Part shown: in pieces, positions 31,523-42,879 of the stretch
How the letters are laid out: the number at the start of each line of letters is the position of its first letter
How positions within the stretch are numbered: position 1 is the first letter of the stretch
Origin: Lantana camara
Lineage: Eukaryota; Streptophyta; Magnoliopsida; Lamiales; Verbenaceae
NCBI GenBank assembly: GCA_037501455.1
Contig: CM074856.1
Location: 47,831,001 to 47,895,000, forward strand
DNA: 64,000 nucleotides
Reading direction: 5' to 3'
Notes under the pieces: generated by a model
What the model was told of the DNA's origin: nothing
The model's input: only the letters and a program-made list of their open reading frames with translations
The model's database searches: none
Made by a program: the position numbers and the translations under genes

Positions 31523-34323
31523 ATGGCCGGAAACCAAGCTGATGATTATGTATGGGAGATTGAGGAGATGTCAGTGGGGAGCTCTTCCCCTCATGGCGAT
31601 GTCCCCATAGCTGTTCCCCTAATTAGGGCGCACCCAGATGAAGGAATTCCCATGGCGATCTCGGTGGCCCAGGCTCCGGCTGACGCCGGGGAGGAAGAGG
31701 TGGATGCTGCCGTTCAAGGGATGAACGAGCGTGCTCCCGTAGGGATGAACGACCTCTTTGAGGAGATGCACAACGTGATGGAGATGCAGAGACAAGGGGA
31801 GAGAGTATTCCCAGTTTTGAACAGCGCTGTGAGACCCCAAGATCACAGGATCACAGTAGCTATGACGGCTCCCGAGGGTGAAGCGGGGCCATCCGGGCGT
31901 CCATTTGAGGCTGAACCTTCCAGAAGGCGTCAGAGGAGAGGCAAGGAGCCTGCCACTCGAGTAAGGTAAGACAACCGCCATCAGACTGACAGATCTTCGG
32001 ACAAAATTGAGAGTATTCTGACCCTCGGTGATTTGGAGGAGTTGAGAGCGAAAGCGTATTGGGATGAAGTCGTGTTTCCCATGCGACTTCCTGAGGAAGG
32101 GGAGAGGGCCAATCGACCACCGCCTGGGATGATGACGGTCTATTGGGATGCAGTCCTTGCTGGGGGTCTGAGGTTTCCGATCGCTCACGACACCGTCATC
32201 ATTTACCATCATCTAGGGCTTTGCCCTTCACAAATTCTACCCAATTGCATAGCCCTAATCAACATGTTCATAATAACGATGAGGGCCTTGGGCAAAGCAC
32301 CCTCGATAGTCAACTTTGACAGCTTGATACAAGTAGCCCGCTCGCCACGCTCGTCGCCTACAGACGGATTTTACTACGCCCAGGCCAAATCAGGCTTTAA
32401 GATGATAGATTCTCCATCTTCCTCCTATGGCGAGCATTGGAAGGAAAAGTACTTTTTCGTGGGGGCTCCCGGGGGGATTTTCGGAGTTCATCGGCAATGG
32501 ATGATTCATGGCGAGGGTCCTTTGATTAGGGAAAGGATGAGGAATAAGGATTTCGAGAACTGGGCGATGGGGTTAGCCCTCGAGATGAGGGCTGAAAAGA
32601 AGTGGATTAAGGCGGAGACATTGGTGAAGAACGAAGGGGTATTGTTCCGCTACGGATTATCTTGCCCCCCTGACATGATACTCAACCCTCCAACTGACAT
32701 CATGGCCCTCGACGGTTAGATTCTAGGAACTAACATCTCTAACCTTTAGAATAGTTCTCTAACTTACAGTTATCGTTGTTTTCTTGTTTATAAGATCCAA
32801 ACAACCAATCTTCTGACGCTCGTTCCCCTTCACTTGCAGGCATCCAAATACTATCTCAAGGCATGAATGCTGAAGCCCTTTCCCGTATGTTGGGTGCCCA
32901 AGGGCCCGCAGTCAATCCTCAACACCCGCAACCGCAGCAGAACTGCCCTCCCAATGCTCCGAGGGGGAGGGTAAACCGACGAGGAGCTGGCCGAGGGCAA
33001 AACAATGCTCGAGGGGGAGCAGGGAATGAGGCTCCCCCCAGGGGCCCTATCGAGGATCTGACAGTGGAGGGTACCCACGACGCCACTCCTCCGTCGGCGG
33101 CCCCCGTGGGCCCAATTTCACTGAGTTCAAGCGGGTCACGGAACCGCTCGGGGGAGCCTGTCCATATTCACGAAATTCTCCGGGCCGATCGCCAGGGGAA
33201 AAGAAAAAGGATGCCGGACTCCCTCCCCATTTCAGGCAAGGGAAAAGAGGTGGTCGTGGGCCACCGTGGCGAGGGAAGCGATACTTCATCTTCTGAGGAT
33301 GAAGAATTTTGGAAGATAGGCTGCAAGGGCGACTCCCGTTATAAGCGCCAGCGGACTGAAGGCCCGGTGCTCCTAAAAAAGAGCGCCTACTCCGTCAACC
33401 TTGTCTCCGACATCGTTGGGAAACTCCAATTTTCCGGCGATCATGACAAGCTGAATGAGCATGACGCCGCTCGCGTTGCCGATGATGCCTGCCATGCCCT
33501 TCTGACGGTAAATCTATTCTCCCCTTTGCAACACTCTTCCCTTCTTCCTTCCACGTTCGGATTATGACCCTCGTTTACGGCTTCCCAGGAGGTAATCCCG
33601 AGGCTGAAAAACTTACAAGGGCGAGCGCAAGCCTATTCTGAGCATAAGGCCAAGTACAAGAAGTTGCTCTGCATTTCAGACCCCGTTCAACTGCAGGAGG
33701 ATTACAACCATATCAGCGCTCAGCTGAATTCCGCCACCGTTGAAAACGCTCAGCTGAAGGAAAATCTGAGGAAATCTGATGACGCCTTTCTGGTCCTAAA
33801 TGAGCGTCACAGGAAATTGAAGGATGAGCGGGACCAGTTGAGGGCACAAAATGGGGAGCTAGGTGAGCAGCTGGCGGAGATCACTCGCCAGAACGAGGCA
33901 GCCAACAAGGCCCTTGCTGACTTGCAAGGCAAAGTACAGGGCTTGGAAGCGAAGGTATCCTGGGAGGCGGTGAAGAAGTTCGTGCGCTCCAAAGCTTTCG
34001 TATTCGCAGCAAACATCCAGTGCTTTGACAACGCTCGACGCTTCTTCCATAAAGCGATTGGGCAAATGGTGAAGTTGGGACTGGCCCCTGAAAGCACTAG
34101 ATCCGACGCTCGTCTACGCATGGATCTTGATGAGAATTGCGAGCCAATGGTCCAGGAGGAGGATCCTACTGAGAATCTGGCGGAGCCTGAGTATCAGGAG
34201 TTGGTGGAAACACTCCAAAGGGAGTTTATAGCTGCCAATAGGGTAGATCCCGAGCCTCTCCTGATAGAAGATGAGGGCACCGTCATGGACGTAGCGGATG
34301 CCGAGGAACCTGGCGAGGCCTAA
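31523..34323 (+). pseudogene. Antisense three-exon gene of element C, two nonsense codons
   Basis: Exons 31523-32714, 32840-33507 and 33589-34323. Intron 1 (32715-32839, 125 bp, phase 1; donor GTTAGA, acceptor TTGCAG) and intron 2 (33508-33588, 81 bp, phase 0; donor GTAAAT, acceptor TCCCAG) correspond exactly to those of B. Domains follow B: acidic head with LFEEM, globular part (LGLCPSQILPNC; SPSSSYGEHWKEKY), Arg-rich exon 2 with GKRKRMPDS, coiled-coil exon 3 (PRLKNLQ). A TAA at 31967-31969 interrupts exon 1 in frame. The TAA at 34321-34323 is premature too, since the same frame continues with B-like sequence to a TGA at about 34396. The first stop lies inside AAG|GTAAGA, a perfect splice-donor word, so a new intron there cannot be excluded. 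Function unknown. Confidence 0.82.
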
Positions 34324-35438
34324 ACTTCTGATGCTAATGTGTTGGCTCCAGTTCCCCTCGCAACCGCCCCTCCCGAGCCCGATGCTCCAGCCCAGTGAAA
34401 CTCTTTATACTGATCCCTTTCCTTGTTGGTTTAAATTACTTTTCATATTTATGAACAATCATTGTCTGTAATTAATCTTCGGATTACTTCCTTGGATGTT
34501 TTGGATTTCTCTATGCTCTTTTTCCTCATATATTATAATTCTTCTCTTTCTGCTGGGATGTTTGAATGCGTTGTCCTTTACTTTGGGATGATGAATGATG
34601 TTATTTCATTGTGCTCGCCGCTTTCATACCAATATCTGCTGTTTGAGCGTTTGCGATAAGTGTAAATATGCACGAGGGTGTTACTTTTGAGGGTACCCTG
34701 GCGTTTATCACAACGCGCCTCCATTTTAAAGTTTGACAGCATCAGGTAATTTGAGGGGCGTAGATACGGACGCTAGGGCGTTTTATGCGTACTCCTTGGC
34801 TCGAATTTGAACTTATGAAACTTTTGGAGATTTGCCTAAGTACTGGCCCAGCAATCGTGTTCTCTTGTCTCGGACACACCGATAAGTTATACGTGCTTTA
34901 GAAATCACCAATAAGATTTGCTAAGTGTGGGAGAGGATAGAGCGTAACCATAGGGTTAGCGTTATTTCGAGGAGCACATGAAGGGACTGAGTTAAAATCC
35001 ATTATTTTATGAGTGTATTTTTACTCAATAAGTTGAGGGTCATTCGGGTTTTTGCGAGCGCGAGCTGGAGTGGTTAGCACTCAGCTGGCTATAACTGAGC
35101 ATTGCGCTCCCCGTTGTCTGACACGCTCATTTTTAGGACTTTATATTACAAACCGTTCAAACTGTTATAGGTGGATGGTTATCAACACCTGGACAGTGTA
35201 GCTTTGGAACGATTGAAGTTTCGCGTAGGCTTTTCGACGTGGAGGATGCTCGACACGGAGTAGGCCCCTTGTCGCTCGAATCATTAGATCAAAATAACAA
35301 AGCAAGCAAATAATAATAAAAACAAAGAGTTAAATACTTACTGTTATATAAAGGCATTTTTGGAAATGATTACAACATGTTTTCCGTCAAAGGAAAGCCC
35401 TTCACGCCAAAAACGGGCCATTACAAAGAAACTGATGT
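34324..35438. other. 3' spacer of element C
   Basis: 1.1 kb between the convergent ends of the antisense gene and gag-pol. It contains no tandem array comparable to B. GAGCG/CGCTC words continue. No ORF is supported. Confidence 0.65.
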
Positions 35439-38400
35439 CTACACGTAGAACCTTCTAAGGTTACATGCATTCCATGGCCTAGGGAGCCGCTCGCCTTGCA
35501 AAGTTTCCAATAGGTAGGTGTTGTTTGCTCGTACCTGGATGACTTTGAAGGGGCCTTCCCAATTAGGGTCCAACTTACCTACGTGTTTGGAGACTTCAAC
35601 TTTTTTGAGGACCAAGTCCCCTAGCTGGAAAGTCCTTTCCTTAACACGTTTATTGTACTGGCGAGCAACGGTTGCTTTGTATTTGTGAATACGCGCCCAA
35701 GCAGCGTTCCTCTTCTCATCCAGCAAGTCTAATTCGAGCGCCCGATTGGCCTCGTTGGTGGCAGGCTCGAAATAGGCAACGCGTGCGGATTCTTGAGCAA
35801 TTTTCGCAGGTATCATGGCCTCGGAGCCATACACGAGGGAATAAGGGGTTTCCCCCGTTGCCGCTCGCGGGGTAGTACGGTACGCCCACAGAGCTCCCTG
35901 AAGTTCTTCAGCCCATTCTCCCTTCTTACTCTCGAGCATCGTTTTCAGATGCTGGAGTATGGTTCGATTGGTCACTTCAGCTTGACCATTAGCTTGAGGA
36001 TGACCCATGGAAGTGAATCGTTGTTCGATCCCTAGTTCATAGCACCAATCCCGTGTGTCAGCAGCGATAAACTGGGAACCGTTATCCGAGATGAGCACCC
36101 TCGGGATGCCGTATCTGCAGATGATATTTTTCCAAATGAAATCCCTCACAACCTTGAACGTTATCTTAGCGACCGCTTCTGCCTCAGCCCACTTGGTGAA
36201 ATAATCCACAGCAAGTATTACGAACTTCTTTTGCCCGACCGCCATTGGGAGAGTTCCCACGATATCAATGCCCCATTGATCAAAAGGCCAGGAAACATCA
36301 ATAGGAATCATTTGAGCTGCCGGCAACTGAGGAGCGTTGGAATGGAACTGGCACTTGGGACATTTCTTGGAATATTTAATGGCATCTTGCAATACCGAGG
36401 GCCAATAAAACCCACTCCTTAAGATTTTCTTTGCCAAGATTCGTCCGCCTGAATGGTTCCCGCCACTTCCACTGTGTACATGCTCTAAAACTTCTTTAGC
36501 CTGCGAGGGTCTCAAACATCTCAACGGTGGGCCCAGGAAGGATCGCTTGAATAATCGACCCTCGGAGTCCAATGAGAAACGAGGGGCCTTGCTCTTGACT
36601 TTCCGAGCCTTAACTTTGTCGCTTGGGCAGGTTCCGTCCTGGAGGAATCTGACAATTTCATCAAGCCAACAAGGCTCGGAGGGGTCAATCATGTGCACTT
36701 CTTTCGAAGGTTCGCCTTTACTTATCAGTGGCTCCTCCGTTCTCAGAAATGTAACAACGCATTCGCTGTGGCCGTCCAGAGCGGACGCAAATTTCGAAAG
36801 AGCGTCAGCATGTTCGTTTTCTGCCCTTGGAACTTGCAAAAGATGGAATTCCTTGAACTTGGCTATCTCCTCCTTGGCGCTCGATAGGTACTGTGCCATG
36901 GTGGCTTCTCGAGCCTCATAAATACCATCAACTTGACTTGCGATCAACTGCGAATCAACGTATGCTGTGACACGAGTGGCCCCATTTTGGAGCGCAATCC
37001 TGAGCCCCTGGATGAGGGCCTCATACTCAGCTTCGTTGTTGGTGACTTGAAACGCCAGCTTGATTGCGTAGTCAACTTCTGCCCCGAGGGGATCCCTGAG
37101 GGTCACCCCGGCTCCTCCCCCCTGAGAGGTCGAGGAGCCATCCGTGTGCAAAAGCCATAAACCCTCATCAGCCAATGGCACTGTCTCCAAATTGAAACGT
37201 TCTACCAACAAATCGGCCACTGCCTGAGCCTGTATGGCTGTACGAGGCTCGAAGGAGATATCAAACTGACTGAGTTCAATCGCCCATTTAATTAACCTTC
37301 CCGAAACATCCGGCTTAGATAGCACTTGTTTGAGTGGTTGATCTGTAAGCACTGTGATGGAGTGAGCCTGAAAATATGGCCTTAGCCTTCGGGATGCGTT
37401 AACGAGCGCAAAGGCAAATTTCTCGATTTCCATGTACCTTTTCTCTGCTCCCTGTAGAGTCTTGCTCAGGTAATACACTGGCATATGCTTACGCTCGCGG
37501 ATTGCTACGAGGACAGCGCTCGTGGCTTCCAAAGAAACTGATAGATAGATAAACAAGTTCTCCCCCGGGATTGGCTTGGTCAACAAAGGCGCGCTCGACA
37601 GGTACTGTTTCATGTTCTGCAAGGCCTTTTCGCAATCCTCGTTCCAGGTGAAGTTGCGAGCGTTGTGCAAAATTTTAAAGAAGGGTAGATTCCGGTCCGC
37701 TGAGCGGGAGATGAACCTATTTAGTGAAATGATCTTACCCACGAGCACCTGGACCTCTCTCAGATTGCGAGGGGAGGGTATGTCCAGGATTGCTCTAATC
37801 TTCTCGGGGTTTGCCTCTATGCCACGTTGACTGACCATGTATCCCAGGAATTTACCACCTCGAATGCCAAAGGTGCATTTTGATGGGTTCAACTTCATTC
37901 CGTAGCGACGAAGGATGTCGAAAGTCTGCTTGAGATCCTCCAGATGGGAGCATTGGCGCTCACTCTTGACTATCATGTCGTCTACATATACCTCCATAGA
38001 TTTTCCAATTTCACGCTCGAACATTCTATTGACGAGCCGCTGATAGGTCGCTCCCGCGTTTTTTAGCCCAAATGGCATGACTTTGAAACAGTAAACACCC
38101 AAATGCACAATAAACGAAGTTTTGGGGCGATCTTCGGACGCCATAAAGATTTGATAATATCCCTGAAAGGCGTCCATCATACTCATGAGTTCACACCCGG
38201 CTGTAGAATCTACCAACTGATCGATCCTCGGTAGTGGGTAATGGTCTTTGGGGCACGCTTTGTTGAGATCCGTGAAGTCGTTGCACATACGCCATTTATT
38301 GGCGCTCTTTGGGACGAGCACCACATTGCAAAGCCATTCTGGGTACAAGATTTCCTCGATGTATTGAGCATCAAGCAACTTACTAACCTCTTCTTCGATA

Positions 38401-41400
38401 ACCCGTTTCCTAAAGCCATGAACGTCCCTCTTCTTCTGTTTGATGGGCTTGAAGGTTGGATCCACGTTCAGTCTGTGGACAATGACGCTCGGATCTATTC
38501 CGGTGAGATCCGAAGCTTTCCACGCAAAAACGTCTAAGTTCTCCCGTAGGAAGTCGATCATCAAAACTTGCGAGGGCCCATCCAGGCCCGAGCCAATCTG
38601 GGTTGTTTTATCCGGGTTCCCAGGCTCCAATTCAACGGTCAAAAACTCCTCGGTGGGCTTGATCCGAACCTCCGGCCTTGGCGTCTCTAGCGCTCGTTTT
38701 TTCCCGGTGAGCATACCCTTGGGCTCATCATGCTCGTTTTCTGAAGAAGAGCCCTCGACGGCCCCCGGTGGCCTATTCTCTGAACACTGAACATCTCCAG
38801 GGGTCCTCTTTTTATTCTTCTTCCGGTACAGCTTGGCTCTTTTGCGCTCGGGGCCATCTTCGTTTAATTCGGGGAAGTCAACGGACTTCTTAGTAGACCC
38901 AGGTTGAATGGACTGCTTGGGCTTGTGGCTTCGAAGCGAAAGTATGTAACATTCCCAAGCTTCTTTGACGTTACACAGAATTTCTCCGGTACCCTCGGGG
39001 GTTGGAAACTTGACTTTTTGATGATAGGTGGAAATTACGGCCTTGAAATCCACGAGGGCTGGGCGCCCAATGATGATATTGTAAGGAAGATCCACCTCAA
39101 CGATGGTGTAGAGGACGCTCAAAGTTTTCCGCTGTGGGGCGCGACCAAAAGAGGTGGCCAAGCGAATCTGTCCGCGAGGGACGATCTCGGAACCTCCAAA
39201 CCCTACGAGGGCAGTCCTGAGAGGTTCGAGGGGGATGTTTGTTATGTTCATTTGTTGAAACGTTGAGTACGGGAGAACATTCACAGAGCTTCCACTATCA
39301 AATAAAACCCTCTTTACAGTGTGGTTATGAACGTCTAAACTAACCACCATGGGACAGTCAGAGGTTTTCCCTATCCCATGGGGTGTTACAATATGTTCAA
39401 GATCTTTCTCAGTAAACCCTATGACATCATCCTCCTTCGAGCGCGACGAGCTGTCCACGGAGAGCACTGGGCGAGGGAGTGACGTTTTTTGGTTATAGCT
39501 CCGTACATGGCGACGGCGAGAAGCATTGGAATCGCCTCCTGAGGGCCCTCCCGCGATCATGTGAATGACCGCAAAGGGCTGGTTTTCCATATCCACCCCT
39601 TTCCCTTTGCTGCGCTCGCTGGTCTCAGGGCGCTGGCGACGAGGACTTCGGGAGCGTGAGCGGCTTCTTCTCCTCCCGAGCGCTCGTTCCACGCAATGTT
39701 CATCGTACCCTTCTAGTACTTTCACAAACTCTTTGAGGTGCCCCCCAGCAATCAGCCGCTGAATTTCCTTCTCCAGATGGCGGCATTCATTAGTGTCATG
39801 CCCCTTCTGCTTATGGAAAGCGCAGTATTTCCCCGAGCGCTTCTGAGCCTCGATTTCTCTCAGCTTGGGCGGTCTCTTAAACAGCTTCTGGTCCGCCAGG
39901 GAATAAACTTCGGCAATTGGGCGGTTGAGGGGGACACGCTCGAGCCTCCGCGGAGGGGATGAACGAGGGCGAGCGGATATCGGGCTGCGGCGGTGACTCC
40001 GGTTGGGCTCCGCTTTGTCCTCGTGGGTTCTGTTGGGGCGAGGGGCATTTGCCATCTTCTGATCCCTCGCTATGTACATATCCTCGAGGGTAAAGAAAGA
40101 ATCGACAATCTCCCTAATTTCCATCAACGAGCGCGGCTTCTTCTTGGCTACTTCTTCCACAAACTCCTTGCTGACGTAATGCTTCATGTTGATGGCCCCA
40201 AACAGAACGTGCCTCAAAAAGTCCATCGAGGGCTTTTCTACCAACAAAATTTCTTTATTGAACCTCCCCATGAAGGACCTGAGAGTCTCGTTCGGCCCTT
40301 GGACCAGGCTATAAAGAGCGGTCGCGGCCGGGGCCGGTGCTTTCAGCGAATTGAAGTGGCTGACAAAAGCATCCGTCAGGTCATAGTATCCTCGGATTGA
40401 GCGCGGGGGGAGCTTTTTGTACCACTCTTGGGCCATTCCGGTGAGGGAAGTGACAAACGCCTTGGCCCAATAGTTGTCCGGATGGTCATACAGGTGCATT
40501 AGATGCACAAAATGGTCCAGATGCTCGGCTGGGTCCGTAGTTCCATCATATCTGTTGATTGACGAGGGAATTTTACCCTTCCCTGCGCGAGTCATTAGAA
40601 CCTCCTCGACAAGGGGGGAATCGCCCGCCATGATCCTGTAGTCTCGCTCTTCGGGATCTTCATAGCTGGCTTCTCTCCTTCGGCGGGAAATTGGGCTGCG
40701 TGGTCGACGAGCGTCTCTGGCCTTGGACCTCTCGTCCCCATCACGGGGGACTTGAGACCTTGCTCGAGAGAGCTGCTCTACCACATTCTGGAGCCCTCTA
40801 ATTTGGTCTTGGACCGCGGCCAGCTGAGGGTCACCAACATTTCTGCGGTTTACCCTCCCTGTGGCCCTCGATTGGACCTCTTCATTATCTCCGGCCGCCT
40901 CATTTCGAGGGGCCCTTTCTTCTCCTACAGCTGGTCGTTCTTGCTGGACCCTCGGTGGGGCTTCATTTCCTTGATTCGGTGGTGGGGGAGGTTGCTGTGC
41001 CCTTAGCGCATTTTGGGCCATCGTCAAGGGATGCGCCGGGAGCCCACCAAGAGGCGGGGCCAGGCGAGCGCTAGCCTGCGAGGGGAAATACGCTGCCATG
41101 AAATGCTCCCAGGCGTTCTGAACGGCCTGACTTTCGCACTGCGCATATAGCGCCTGAAGTTGCTGGCTGGTAATTTGGGGCATCTCCACCCCCTGTATTT
41201 CCCTTGGTAATGACGTGGGGAGATTCAGAGTCCCCACCTGATAAGGTTGGATCACCGGCATCATCCCGGGCATCATTCCAGGCTGCACAAATGGGTATCC
41301 CGGAGGGGGCATGGCCATGGGATACACCCCTGAGTAAGGATAGGAAGCGTGGGCGGTGTAAGCTGCAGGTGGAGCAACGGCACTGGGCCCTCCCGCAACG

Positions 41401-41591
41401 TTCCCACCTAGTTGGAGAGTTGCCCCTACCGGCTCTGTGTTCTCGCCCCCGTTTTCGGCCGCTGGGGGGTTTGCTTCTCCGGCGGGGATGTTGCCTTCCG
41501 CGTTCTCCTCGTTGACGGGGGGAAGAGCGCCTTTCTCTCCGACTACTCCAGATCTCGTCGCAGTTACCATGATTAAAGACTTGGGTGTCAC
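35439..41591 (-). CDS. gag-pol polyprotein of element C (2050 aa)
   Basis: Open frame with no break. By comparison with element B the start is probably the second Met (41570, MVTATRSGVV), although the frame is open from 41591. Counting from 41591: protease VLFDSGSS with Asp765, RT with GLKNAGATY and YVDD at 1202, Ty3-type RNase H (QAHSITVLTDQPL), archaeal-type RNase H (HTDGSSTSQGGG; NNEAEYEAL; YVDSQL; ENEHADALSKF), and integrase (HSGGRILAKK; GIDIVG; ISDNGSQF; NGQAEVTNR). It ends GDLVLKKVEVSKHVGKL...RRFYV without a chromodomain. The zinc knuckle is CHHC (YCAFHKQKGHDTNEC). All catalytic residues checked are present, so this copy looks the more likely of the two to encode active enzymes. Gly is kept at the RT site altered in B; integrase has GTLP where B has GPLP. 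Confidence 0.95.
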   Translation of the reverse strand: MTPKSLIMVTATRSGVVGEKGALPPVNEENAEGNIPAGEANPPAAENGGENTEPVGATLQLGGNVAGGPSAVAPPAAYTAHASYPYSGVYPMAMPPPGYPFVQPGMMPGMMPVIQPYQVGTLNLPTSLPREIQGVEMPQITSQQLQALYAQCESQAVQNAWEHFMAAYFPSQASARLAPPLGGLPAHPLTMAQNALRAQQPPPPPNQGNEAPPRVQQERPAVGEERAPRNEAAGDNEEVQSRATGRVNRRNVGDPQLAAVQDQIRGLQNVVEQLSRARSQVPRDGDERSKARDARRPRSPISRRRREASYEDPEERDYRIMAGDSPLVEEVLMTRAGKGKIPSSINRYDGTTDPAEHLDHFVHLMHLYDHPDNYWAKAFVTSLTGMAQEWYKKLPPRSIRGYYDLTDAFVSHFNSLKAPAPAATALYSLVQGPNETLRSFMGRFNKEILLVEKPSMDFLRHVLFGAINMKHYVSKEFVEEVAKKKPRSLMEIREIVDSFFTLEDMYIARDQKMANAPRPNRTHEDKAEPNRSHRRSPISARPRSSPPRRLERVPLNRPIAEVYSLADQKLFKRPPKLREIEAQKRSGKYCAFHKQKGHDTNECRHLEKEIQRLIAGGHLKEFVKVLEGYDEHCVERALGRRRSRSRSRSPRRQRPETSERSKGKGVDMENQPFAVIHMIAGGPSGGDSNASRRRHVRSYNQKTSLPRPVLSVDSSSRSKEDDVIGFTEKDLEHIVTPHGIGKTSDCPMVVSLDVHNHTVKRVLFDSGSSVNVLPYSTFQQMNITNIPLEPLRTALVGFGGSEIVPRGQIRLATSFGRAPQRKTLSVLYTIVEVDLPYNIIIGRPALVDFKAVISTYHQKVKFPTPEGTGEILCNVKEAWECYILSLRSHKPKQSIQPGSTKKSVDFPELNEDGPERKRAKLYRKKNKKRTPGDVQCSENRPPGAVEGSSSENEHDEPKGMLTGKKRALETPRPEVRIKPTEEFLTVELEPGNPDKTTQIGSGLDGPSQVLMIDFLRENLDVFAWKASDLTGIDPSVIVHRLNVDPTFKPIKQKKRDVHGFRKRVIEEEVSKLLDAQYIEEILYPEWLCNVVLVPKSANKWRMCNDFTDLNKACPKDHYPLPRIDQLVDSTAGCELMSMMDAFQGYYQIFMASEDRPKTSFIVHLGVYCFKVMPFGLKNAGATYQRLVNRMFEREIGKSMEVYVDDMIVKSERQCSHLEDLKQTFDILRRYGMKLNPSKCTFGIRGGKFLGYMVSQRGIEANPEKIRAILDIPSPRNLREVQVLVGKIISLNRFISRSADRNLPFFKILHNARNFTWNEDCEKALQNMKQYLSSAPLLTKPIPGENLFIYLSVSLEATSAVLVAIRERKHMPVYYLSKTLQGAEKRYMEIEKFAFALVNASRRLRPYFQAHSITVLTDQPLKQVLSKPDVSGRLIKWAIELSQFDISFEPRTAIQAQAVADLLVERFNLETVPLADEGLWLLHTDGSSTSQGGGAGVTLRDPLGAEVDYAIKLAFQVTNNEAEYEALIQGLRIALQNGATRVTAYVDSQLIASQVDGIYEAREATMAQYLSSAKEEIAKFKEFHLLQVPRAENEHADALSKFASALDGHSECVVTFLRTEEPLISKGEPSKEVHMIDPSEPCWLDEIVRFLQDGTCPSDKVKARKVKSKAPRFSLDSEGRLFKRSFLGPPLRCLRPSQAKEVLEHVHSGSGGNHSGGRILAKKILRSGFYWPSVLQDAIKYSKKCPKCQFHSNAPQLPAAQMIPIDVSWPFDQWGIDIVGTLPMAVGQKKFVILAVDYFTKWAEAEAVAKITFKVVRDFIWKNIICRYGIPRVLISDNGSQFIAADTRDWCYELGIEQRFTSMGHPQANGQAEVTNRTILQHLKTMLESKKGEWAEELQGALWAYRTTPRAATGETPYSLVYGSEAMIPAKIAQESARVAYFEPATNEANRALELDLLDEKRNAAWARIHKYKATVARQYNKRVKERTFQLGDLVLKKVEVSKHVGKLDPNWEGPFKVIQVRANNTYLLETLQGERLPRPWNACNLRRFYV

Positions 41592-41647
41592 TCTTCAACT
41601 AGCTTTTGAAGGAAGAAACTGGTAATACCAAAGATGGTGGTGATGGT

Positions 41648-41665
41648 TTCCCACAGACGGCGCCA
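41648..41665 (-). other. Primer-binding site of element C
   Basis: On the minus strand TGGCGCCGTCTGTGGGAA follows the 5' LTR after four bases, identical to element B. Confidence 0.88.
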
Positions 41666-41669
41666 AAAA

Positions 41670-42521
41670 TGATGGTGCAGGAACTTGTGGAGGACTTGAA
41701 CACCAAACACTTTAGAATTTGTATGTAGGAAGGAAGACCATCACAGGCATAAGAGCCTCAGGAACTGGGTTTCCAATGAGCGTGGGTTCTTCCAGCTAGG
41801 ATAACACCAAGAAATCGTGCAGCGAAAGTGCAGAAAAGAGTGAGGTACAGGGAGCTTTGGAGAAGATGCAGAGGAAAAAATGATGCCCAGTTCAGTTACG
41901 TGATGTTTTTGTGAAGAAGATGACTTGGGGGAGAATGCATGGGTTCTCCCCTATTTATATGTTAGGGATGGGGGTAAATGGGTAAATTGACCATGTGGTC
42001 CCAAACCTGTGTTGCCCTAACACGTGGCAGCCTTTGGTGGGGTGAAAATGACATTCCAGAAAAGGAGACGGCGTGTCAGGTGCACGGTGCACAGTACCTT
42101 TGTGTCAGAGGTTGTTGACGAGGGTCGAGTGGGATGAGGGACTAATGTCTCCTCCTGAAGGCTAGGACCCATCGTATGAGAGGTAGAGTCATTCCTGAGC
42201 GTTGATGACGCTCGAGAAATCCACGGATGGGCTCCCCACGGTAGATGACCTTTGAGCGACAAGATACCGAGCGTCAACATGGGACCCCCATGTAGGTGCT
42301 TCCCTGTGAAGGGTAACCCTGAGGGCCGAGACGCGAGCGTCAGACTCGTCGGATCTAGACTTTTACCGAAATAGTCGTCCGAGGCTTGACGGTCTATTCT
42401 AGCTTGCAAATGAGTGGGCTGGGAAGGCCCACGAGCCCTTCAAGGCGAGCGTCTGGGATTTAGTCAGCGGCATGCTGACACGTGGACGGCTCTGATTCGA
42501 GAGTGATTTTAGGCCTCATCA
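41670..42521 (-). repeat. 5' LTR of element C (right in the window)
   Basis: 852 bp, TG...CA. On the minus strand a TATA box at 41952-41959 (ATATAAATAG) drives sense transcription towards gag. Confidence 0.96.
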
Positions 42522-42526
42522 ATAAC
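42522..42526. repeat. Target-site duplication of element C, right
   Basis: ATAAC, matching 30069-30073. Confidence 0.95.
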
Positions 42527-42879
42527 TATTTAACACAACTGGGCATAAAGTGATATTCTTAAAAATATGATACAATAGAATTGAGAATTGATTAATACTT
42601 GAGTTATTCACGTATTCGTTGACTGTCAAATACTCATTTGAGAGTGACAGAGGAACCAGAAATATCTTCTAAGATATTTTCCACATTTTCTCTCAAGACA
42701 CCTCGGCAATCACTTTTTAGATCAAAAGTCTAAAGTGGTGGTTTAAATGGGTCGGATTGTAATCGGATCAAGAAAATTAGGATGACTTGGCATTAAGTTC
42801 AATCCGATAAAAGATTTTAACTAATTAAATAAATTAAAATAGAAAAATGAAAGACAAATATATTGCATTAACTACAAGG
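42527..42879. other. Host spacer between element C and the solo LTR
   Basis: 353 bp of AT-rich DNA; no gene seen. Confidence 0.65.

Larger units (their letters stand above)
30074..42521 (-). mobile_element. Element C: complete Tat-lineage Ty3/gypsy retrotransposon (12,448 bp)
   Basis: Minus-strand element with 852-bp LTRs, TSD ATAAC, PBS, intact gag-pol, antisense gene and PPT. Architecture and protein sequence closely follow element B, but the LTRs are largely different, so it is a sister family and not the same one. The spacer lacks the tandem arrays of B. Confidence 0.96.
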
